From Burkholderiales bacterium (GTDB lineage: Bacteria > Pseudomonadota > Gammaproteobacteria > Burkholderiales > JAEUOS01): a stretch of 14,862 nt of DNA. The notes under the pieces are model-generated. The model saw only the letters and a list, made by a program, of their open reading frames with translations. It was not told where the DNA came from and did not search any database. Shown here piece after piece: positions 7,581 through 14,862 of the stretch; position 1 is the stretch's first letter, and each line of letters opens with the position of its first letter. The DNA is taken from positions 1-14,862 of the forward strand of contig CANGUJ010000046.1 in assembly GCA_947456845.1 (NCBI GenBank), given 5' to 3'. The position numbers were made by a program, and so were the translations under genes.

Positions 7581-8741
7581 TTGAAGATTCACGAATATCA
7601 GGGCAAGGAACTGCTGCGCAAGTTCGGTATGCCGACGCCGCGCGGAATCGCGTGCTTTTCGGTCGACGAGGCCGTCGCCGCAGCCGAAAAGCTTGGCGGA
7701 CCGGTATGGGTGGTCAAGGCCCAGATTCATGCGGGCGGCCGCGGCAAGGGTGGCGGCGTCAAGGTGGCCAAGTCCATCGCCGAGGTGCGCGCCAGGGCCA
7801 GTGAGATCCTCGGCATGCAGTTGGTCACGCACCAAACCGGCCCGGAGGGTCAGAAGGTACGCCGCCTCCTCGTGGAAGACGGCGCGGACATCAAGAAAGA
7901 GTACTACGTCGCCGCGCTCACTGACCGCTCGACCCAGCGCGTGGCCCTGATGGCTTCCAGCGAAGGCGGCATGGATATCGAGGAAGTCGCGCATGCGACG
8001 CCGGAAAAGATCCTCAAGGAGTTCGTCGACCCGGCTGCCGGGCTGACCGACGCCCAGGCAGAGCGCCTGGCAAGAGGCATCGGTGTGCCGGAAGCATCGC
8101 TCAAGCAAGCCAAGGAGGTGTTGGGCCAGCTCTACACCTGTTACATGGATACCGACGCGTCGCTAGCCGAGATCAATCCGATGATTCTCGAAGGCAACGG
8201 CAACATCAAGGCGCTCGACGCCAAATTCAATTTCGATGCCAACGCGCTGTTCCGCCATCCGGAGATCGTCGCCTATCGCGATCTTGACGAGGAAGATCCG
8301 GCGGAGATCGAGGCCTCGAAGTTCGATCTTGCCTATATCCAGCTTGACGGCAATATCGGCTGTTTGGTCAACGGCGCCGGCCTGGCGATGGCCACCATGG
8401 ACACGATCAAGCTCTTCGGCGGCGAGCCGGCCAACTTTCTCGACGTCGGTGGCGGCGCCACCGCGCAGAAGGTGACCGAGGCCTTCAAGATCATGATCAA
8501 GACCCCGGGCCTGAAAGCCATCCTGGTCAATATCTTCGGTGGCATCATGCGCTGCGACACGATCGCCGAAGGCGTCATCACTGCATGCCGCGCCGTCAAC
8601 CTCGGGGTGCCTCTGGTGGTGCGCATGAAGGGGACCAATGAGGATCTCGGCAAGCAAATGCTCGCCGACTCCGGTCTGCCGATCATCGCCGCCGACACCA
8701 TGGCCGAAGCCGCGCAAAAAGTGGTGGCCGCCGCAAAGTAA
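7581..8741 (+). CDS. sucC: Succinyl-CoA synthetase (ADP-forming), beta subunit
   Basis: The beta subunit carries the ATP-grasp nucleotide-binding domain of the TCA-cycle enzyme that interconverts succinyl-CoA and succinate with nucleotide phosphorylation. The 386-residue length matches E. coli SucC (388). It opens MKIHEYQGKELLRKFGMPTP, the family signature, then HAGGRGKGGGVK for nucleotide binding, IEEVAHATPEKI, EINPMILEGNG and the C-terminal GGGATAQKVTEAFKIM and NIFGGIMRCDTIAEGV. The start is TTG at 7581, fixed by alignment and by AGGGGA at 7570-7575 with 5-nt spacing; no nearby ATG fits. It is first in a sucC-sucD-terC unit behind a long leader. A rare start codon plus a structured leader hints at controlled translation. 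Confidence 0.98.
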   Translation: MKIHEYQGKELLRKFGMPTPRGIACFSVDEAVAAAEKLGGPVWVVKAQIHAGGRGKGGGVKVAKSIAEVRARASEILGMQLVTHQTGPEGQKVRRLLVEDGADIKKEYYVAALTDRSTQRVALMASSEGGMDIEEVAHATPEKILKEFVDPAAGLTDAQAERLARGIGVPEASLKQAKEVLGQLYTCYMDTDASLAEINPMILEGNGNIKALDAKFNFDANALFRHPEIVAYRDLDEEDPAEIEASKFDLAYIQLDGNIGCLVNGAGLAMATMDTIKLFGGEPANFLDVGGGATAQKVTEAFKIMIKTPGLKAILVNIFGGIMRCDTIAEGVITACRAVNLGVPLVVRMKGTNEDLGKQMLADSGLPIIAADTMAEAAQKVVAAAK

Positions 8742-8812
8742 CGCGCACCGCCGGGCGGCATTCCGCGCCCCGCGGCGGGGGGACCCGCCAGCGCCACATT
8801 CCAAGGGAAACC

Positions 8813-9694
8813 ATGAGCATCCTGATCAACAAGAACACCCGGGTCATGACCCAGGGTATTACCGGCAAGACCGGCCAGTTCCACACCAAGATGTGCAAGG
8901 AATACGCCAACGGGGCGAACTGCTTTGTTGCCGGCGTGAATCCGAAAAAGGCCGGGGAAAGCTACGAAGGCATTCCCATTTACGCCAGCGTAAAGGATGC
9001 CAAGGCCCAGACCGGCGCGACCGTATCGGTCATCTACGTGCCTCCGGCCGGCGCGGCCGCTGCGATCTGGGAGGCGGTGGAAGCCGACCTCGATCTCGCC
9101 ATCTGCATTACCGAGGGCATACCGGTGCGCGACATGCTGGAAGTGCGCAACCGAATGAAGGCCGAGGGCCGCAAGACCCTGCTGCTGGGCCCCAACTGCC
9201 CCGGCCTCATCACGCCCGAAGAAATCAAGATCGGCATCATGCCCGGCCACATTCACCGCAAGGGGCGCATCGGCGTGGTGTCGAGATCGGGTACCCTTAC
9301 CTACGAAGCGGTGGCGCAACTGACCGAAATCGGCCTGGGCCAGTCTTCGGCGGTGGGCATCGGCGGCGATCCGATCAATGGCTTGAAGCATATTGACGTC
9401 ATGCGCATGTTCAATGACGACCGCGAAACCGACGCCGTGGTCATGATCGGCGAGATCGGTGGGCCGGACGAGGTCAATGCGTCACGCTGGATTCGCGACA
9501 ACATGAAAAAGCCGGTGGTCGGGTTCATCGCCGGCGTCACCGCGCCCCCGGGAAAACGCATGGGCCATGCAGGCGCGCTGATTTCCGGCGGCGAGGATAC
9601 CGCGCAGGCAAAGCTGGCCATCATGGAAGAGTGCGGTATCAAGACCACCAAGAACCCGTCAGAAATGGGCCGCCTGCTCAAGGCGATGCTCTGA
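8813..9694 (+). CDS. sucD: Succinyl-CoA synthetase (ADP-forming), alpha subunit
   Basis: The alpha subunit binds CoA and carries the histidine that is phosphorylated during catalysis; it pairs with SucC. The 293-residue protein has the CoA-binding Rossmann start MSILINKNTRVMTQGITGKT, the loop LGPNCPGLITP, VSRSGTLTYE, and the active-site block GKRMGHAGALISGG with the phosphohistidine at His252. ATG 8813 is preceded by AAGGGA at 8803-8808. The 71-bp gap after sucC contains GC-rich inverted repeats (for example CCCCG/CGGGG at 8768-8780) but no T-run, so it is more likely an mRNA-processing or stability element than a terminator. Confidence 0.98.
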   Translation: MSILINKNTRVMTQGITGKTGQFHTKMCKEYANGANCFVAGVNPKKAGESYEGIPIYASVKDAKAQTGATVSVIYVPPAGAAAAIWEAVEADLDLAICITEGIPVRDMLEVRNRMKAEGRKTLLLGPNCPGLITPEEIKIGIMPGHIHRKGRIGVVSRSGTLTYEAVAQLTEIGLGQSSAVGIGGDPINGLKHIDVMRMFNDDRETDAVVMIGEIGGPDEVNASRWIRDNMKKPVVGFIAGVTAPPGKRMGHAGALISGGEDTAQAKLAIMEECGIKTTKNPSEMGRLLKAML

Positions 9695-9733
9695 ATCCGG
9701 TGCCGCGCAGAAATCGAGAGCTAGGAGACACGC

Positions 9734-10435
9734 ATGAGTTTTGACAGCCCGGCATTCTGGCTGGCACTTGGCCAGATCGTCTGGATCAACATCATCCTCT
9801 CGGGCGACAACGCGGTGGTGATCGCGCTGGCGGCGCGTTCGCTGCCACCCAAGCAACAGAAGATGGCGATCATGTGGGGCTCGGGCGCCGCGGTGGTGCT
9901 GCGCATCGTCCTGACCTTTCTGGCGGCCTATCTGCTCAAGCTTCCCTATTTGCAGATCATCGGCGGCCTGCTGCTGCTATGGATCGGCTTCCAGTTGCTC
10001 TCCGGCGAGGAGGAAGACGAGGAAGGGAGCGAAAAGGACACCGCCGGCAACCTGACGGCGGCCGTGCGAACCATCCTGATTGCCGACTTGGTGATGAGCC
10101 TGGACAACGTGATCGCGGTGGCGCTGGCGGCAAAGGGGGATTTCACCCTGCTGGTCCTCGGGTTGGCGATAAGCATTCCCCTGGTGGTCTTCGGCAGTAC
10201 CCTCATGATCAAACTGATGGAGCGCTTTCCGGTCATCATCACCCTGGGCGCCGCTTTGATCGGCTGGGTTGCCGGCGACGCGATCAGCCATGACGTGGCT
10301 ATCAAACACGTCTTCGAGGGTGATGCCACGCTCACTTATGGGCTCAAGGCGGGGTGCGCGATCTTCGTGGTCGTGGTGGGCAAATGGCTGGCGGCCCGCG
10401 CGGCGGCCAAGGCGCACCAACCCCGGGGCGCCTGA
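9734..10435 (+). CDS. TerC/YjbE-family integral membrane protein, probable metal exporter
   Basis: This 233-residue protein has about seven membrane segments and the two paired signatures of the TerC family: SGDNAVVIA (Asp25-Asn26) in the first helix and SLDNVIAVA (Asp124-Asn125) midway. Family members have been linked to manganese export and to metal loading of secreted enzymes, and historically to tellurite resistance; the substrate here cannot be read from sequence. A strongly acidic loop, EEEDEE at residues 92-97, sits between helices three and four. ATG 9734 has AGGAGA at 9723-9728. The gene starts 39 bp after sucD with no terminator between, and a strong terminator follows, so it should be co-transcribed with sucCD. 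There is no room for a manganese (yybP-ykoY) riboswitch. Confidence 0.9.
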   Translation: MSFDSPAFWLALGQIVWINIILSGDNAVVIALAARSLPPKQQKMAIMWGSGAAVVLRIVLTFLAAYLLKLPYLQIIGGLLLLWIGFQLLSGEEEDEEGSEKDTAGNLTAAVRTILIADLVMSLDNVIAVALAAKGDFTLLVLGLAISIPLVVFGSTLMIKLMERFPVIITLGAALIGWVAGDAISHDVAIKHVFEGDATLTYGLKAGCAIFVVVVGKWLAARAAAKAHQPRGA

Positions 10436-10472
10436 CAAGCGGCGCTTTGCATCCAGTCCAAGAACCCCATTA

Positions 10473-10512
10473 AACAGGGGCTGTTCCGCACGGACGGCCC
10501 CTGTTGTTTTTT
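10473..10512 (+). terminator. Rho-independent terminator of sucC-sucD-terC
   Basis: AACAGGGGC at 10473-10481 pairs perfectly with GCCCCTGTT at 10497-10505. The 15-base loop can itself pair partly (TCCG with CGGA). A G and six T residues (10507-10512) follow at once. It lies about 40 bp after the terC-like stop. The T-run is on the plus-strand side only. Confidence 0.95.
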
Positions 10513-10546
10513 GCGACGGGTGGGCGTGAAACGGGTTGCTCTTCTA

Positions 10547-10576
10547 TTGATAGTCAACTGCAACACCGCGTATCAT
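10547..10576 (+). promoter_or_regulatory. Sigma-70-like promoter upstream of the kinase cassette
   Basis: TTGATA (10547-10552) and TATCAT (10571-10576) each match the consensus in 5 of 6 bases with an 18-bp spacer. The -35 lies inside a small dyad TTGA-TAG-TCAA (10547-10557). Transcription would begin near 10583, giving a leader of about 180 bases. Confidence 0.55.
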
Positions 10577-10641
10577 CATCCTGTTTATTCTGCGAAAACC
10601 GTGATTTTTCCGGCTTGACGTAGAATCTGTGCTTCTTTTGA

Positions 10642-10650
10642 TGCTATATC
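10642..10650 (+). promoter_or_regulatory. Second possible promoter (extended -10) of the kinase cassette
   Basis: TGC-TATATC resembles an extended -10 element in an A/T-rich stretch. The TTGACG at 10615-10620 is 24 bp away, too far for a normal -35. If used, transcription would start near 10657, at the very edge of the 8-bp dyad that follows. Confidence 0.35.
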
Positions 10651-10658
10651 GGCTGTTT

Positions 10659-10677
10659 CGCGTGTCAAAGACACGCG
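10659..10677 (+). repeat. Perfect 8-bp inverted repeat (operator or 5'-end hairpin)
   Basis: CGCGTGTC and GACACGCG are separated by AAA, giving a 19-bp perfect dyad directly after the second promoter candidate. As DNA it has the form of an operator for a dimeric regulator. As RNA it would form a stable hairpin at or near the 5' end of the kinase mRNA. It has no T-run after it, so it is not an intrinsic terminator. Confidence 0.7.
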
Positions 10678-10691
10678 GCTTCGGGTCCACC

Positions 10692-10747
10692 CCGCCCTTC
10701 CTGGCGGCATTTGACCTTGAAGCAGCCGCATGAAAAGCGAGTGCGGC
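10692..10747 (+). promoter_or_regulatory. Two further stem-loops in the kinase leader
   Basis: CCGCC/GGCGG encloses a CTTCCT loop at 10692-10707. GCCGCA/TGCGGC encloses an 11-base loop at 10725-10747 and ends four bases before the ribosome site at 10752-10757. With the 10659-10677 dyad this makes three successive perfect stems in the leader. A role in mRNA stability or ribosome access is inferred only. Confidence 0.4.
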
Positions 10748-10763
10748 ATCTGGGGGAAGTGTA

Positions 10764-13550
<2,787 letters not shown>

Positions 13551-13559
13551 GGTACGCGC

Positions 13560-14393
13560 ATGAATCTTTCAGATGCGATCGAAATCGTTGGCCATTCCGA
13601 CCCGGGGATGGTGCGGTCCCATAACGAGGATTCGATCGCCAACGACGCGCGCAACGGCCTGGCGATTCTCGCCGACGGCATGGGCGGCTACAACGCAGGC
13701 GAGGTGGCCAGCGGCATGGCCACTACCGTGCTGATGACGGAAATGCAGTCCGCCATCGCGCAGCGAGCCCCTTTCGAACACGATGCCGATAGCGGCACTG
13801 AGTTCCGCACCCACGCGGCCCGCATGCTGCGCGACCAGATCGCCAAGGCGAACCATTCGATCTATTCGGCGGCCCAGTCGCAGCCGCAGTATTCCGGCAT
13901 GGGCACGACACTGGTCATGGCGGTCTTCTACGACAACAAGATGACCGTCGCCCACATCGGCGACTCGCGCCTGTATCGTCACCGCGGCGGCGAGTTCCTC
14001 CAGATCACGCGTGATCATTCCCTGCTTCAGGAACAGATCGACAGCGGCATGATCACCCCGGAGGAAGCCAAGCATTCGCAAAACAAGAATCTGGTCACCC
14101 GGGCGCTGGGTATCGACCCCACTGTGGAGGCGGAGGTGCACGACTACGAAACGCGGCCGGGCGACATTTATCTGCTTTGCTCGGACGGGTTGTCGGATAT
14201 GGTGTCGGACGAGGATATCGGTCTGACGCTCGAAACCCTCGGCGGCAACCTCAATCTGGCCGCACAGCAGCTCGTGCAGATGGCCAATGACAATGGCGGG
14301 CGTGATAACGTGTCAGTACTGCTCGTCAAGATTGCCCGGGAATATCCCGCCGCGAGGGGGCTGTTCAGCAGGTTTTTGAGGTGGTTCAAGTAA
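13560..14393 (+). CDS. PP2C-family serine/threonine protein phosphatase
   Basis: A soluble metal-dependent phosphatase that should reverse phosphorylation by the kinase just upstream. All core PP2C motifs are visible in its 277 residues: VRSHNED (residues 18-24), the metal-binding ADGMGGYNAGE with Asp39-Gly40, YSGMGTTLV, VAHIGDSRLYR, TRDHSL, LCSDGLSDMV with Asp209-Gly210, and GGRDNVSV with Asp249-Asn250. It starts 9 bp after the kinase stop, and the AGGG overlapping that stop may act as its ribosome site, so coupled translation is likely. The last residues, GLFSRFLRWFK, are aromatic and basic and could form an amphipathic helix touching the membrane near the kinase; this is inference. PppA-like phosphatases of type VI secretion clusters are similar, but no such secretion genes are here. 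Confidence 0.95.
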   Translation: MNLSDAIEIVGHSDPGMVRSHNEDSIANDARNGLAILADGMGGYNAGEVASGMATTVLMTEMQSAIAQRAPFEHDADSGTEFRTHAARMLRDQIAKANHSIYSAAQSQPQYSGMGTTLVMAVFYDNKMTVAHIGDSRLYRHRGGEFLQITRDHSLLQEQIDSGMITPEEAKHSQNKNLVTRALGIDPTVEAEVHDYETRPGDIYLLCSDGLSDMVSDEDIGLTLETLGGNLNLAAQQLVQMANDNGGRDNVSVLLVKIAREYPAARGLFSRFLRWFK

Positions 14394-14451
14394 ACTTAGG
14401 TAATCGCAAGTCGCTCAGGCGTCAACAGCGAAAGAGAAAAAGGAACGGGCT

Positions 14452-14862
14452 ATGGCGAAGCTAATTCTCAGCATGGACGGGTTGGTGCTCAAGGAGATCA
14501 CTCTGACCAAAGAGCGCACGACCATCGGCCGCAAGCCGCACAACGACATCCAGATCGACAACCTGGCGGTGTCGGGTGAGCATGCTGTGATCGTGACTAT
14601 CCTCAATGATTCTTTTCTGGAGGATCTCGGATCTACCAACGGCACATTGGTCAACGGTTCACCGATCAAGAAACATTTCCTGCAGCCGAACGACGTCGTC
14701 GAACTCGGCAAGTACAAGCTCAAGTACATTAACGAGGCGCCGAAGGCGGCGGTCGCCGATTTCGAAAAGACCATGGTTCTGCGGCCAGGATCGATGCCCA
14801 GGCCTTCGCCAGCGCCGGCGGCCGCGCCGCCAGCCGGCGCCGCGCCGATGGCAAGCCCAGCC
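14452..14862 (+). CDS. FHA-domain protein (3' end beyond window)
   Basis: The frame is open from ATG 14452 to the window end (137 codons, no stop). AGGAA at 14441-14445 serves the start. Residues 1-95 or so form a forkhead-associated domain, a phosphothreonine-binding module. Its ligand residues are all present: Gly26-Arg27, Ser41, His44 and the STNG turn at 61-64 followed by VNG. After it comes a linker with the motif EKTMVLRP (Thr107) and then a Pro/Ala-rich tract running out of the window. The 58-bp gap after the phosphatase gene has no terminator, so it belongs to the same operon. It is probably the reader or a substrate of the kinase; further domains may lie downstream. Confidence 0.93.
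   Translation, partial: MAKLILSMDGLVLKEITLTKERTTIGRKPHNDIQIDNLAVSGEHAVIVTILNDSFLEDLGSTNGTLVNGSPIKKHFLQPNDVVELGKYKLKYINEAPKAAVADFEKTMVLRPGSMPRPSPAPAAAPPAGAAPMASPA

Larger units (their letters stand above)
10436..10763 (+). other. 328-bp intergenic region between terC-like gene and kinase gene
   Basis: The region contains no gene. It has, in order, the intrinsic terminator of the sucC operon (10473-10512), a sigma-70-like promoter (10547-10576), an extended -10 element (10642-10650), a perfect 8-bp dyad (10659-10677), two more perfect stem-loops (10692-10707 and 10725-10747) and the kinase ribosome site GGGGGA (10752-10757). The stretch from 10540 to 10650 is clearly richer in A/T than the surrounding genes, as expected for a promoter region. 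Confidence 0.75.

Noticed and set aside
8768..8780. CCCCG/CGGGG hairpin between sucC and sucD as a terminator
   Set aside because: The stem is short with a 3-base loop and no T-run, and the two subunit genes must be co-expressed.
9695..9733. Manganese (yybP-ykoY) riboswitch before the TerC-family gene
   Set aside because: Only 39 bp separate it from sucD, too short for that element, and the bases are taken up by the ribosome site.
10615..10650. TTGACG plus TATATC as one sigma-70 promoter
   Set aside because: The spacer would be 24 bp, outside the workable range; the -10-like element was kept only as an extended -10 candidate.

Overview
The window is GC-rich, plus-strand-coded bacterial chromosome, most likely from a betaproteobacterium. 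A Rhodocyclales-like relative is my guess from memory of gene order and protein style; I could not run a search. The main clues are the order ribBA-ribH-nusB-thiL-pgpA-pncC-recA-recX, followed by sucC-sucD and a TerC-family gene, and a RecA that starts MDDNKSKAL. All twelve complete genes and the two cut by the window edges lie on the plus strand. There are no tRNA, rRNA, CRISPR or mobile-element signatures.

Layout. (1) Positions 2-1276 hold the 3' part of a penicillin-binding protein 1C gene. (2) Positions 1437-5453 form a tightly packed operon of riboflavin genes (a RibBX-type ribBA and ribH), nusB, thiL, pgpA and pncC. Junctions are 1-4 bp overlaps or gaps of at most 17 bp. The RibA-like half of the first protein has lost all its zinc-binding cysteines, so the GTP cyclohydrolase II step must be done elsewhere. 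(3) Positions 5458-7133 hold an SOS module: a near-perfect LexA box, recA, and recX overlapping the recA end. (4) Positions 7134-7580 are a 447-bp intergenic region with a G-quadruplex motif, an extended -10 promoter and a long hairpin-rich leader. It precedes sucC (TTG start), sucD and a TerC-family membrane protein, and the unit ends in a strong intrinsic terminator at 10473-10512.

(5) From about 10540 to the window end there is a signalling cassette, the least ordinary part. It encodes a 928-residue membrane kinase (extracytoplasmic CHASE2 sensor, three membrane segments, a TPR-like linker, a Hanks-type Ser/Thr kinase and a Pro/Ala-rich tail), a PP2C-family phosphatase and an FHA-domain protein cut by the window end. 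Together these supply a sensor-writer, an eraser and a reader for threonine phosphorylation. Short Thr-Val/Met-x-Leu motifs recur outside the folded domains of both the kinase and the FHA protein and are candidate phospho-docking sites. The cassette has its own promoter signals and a leader with three successive perfect stem-loops.

No wholly unknown gene family is present. The main leads are the CHASE2-kinase/PP2C/FHA cassette, its shared threonine motifs, and the two structured leaders (sucC and the kinase).
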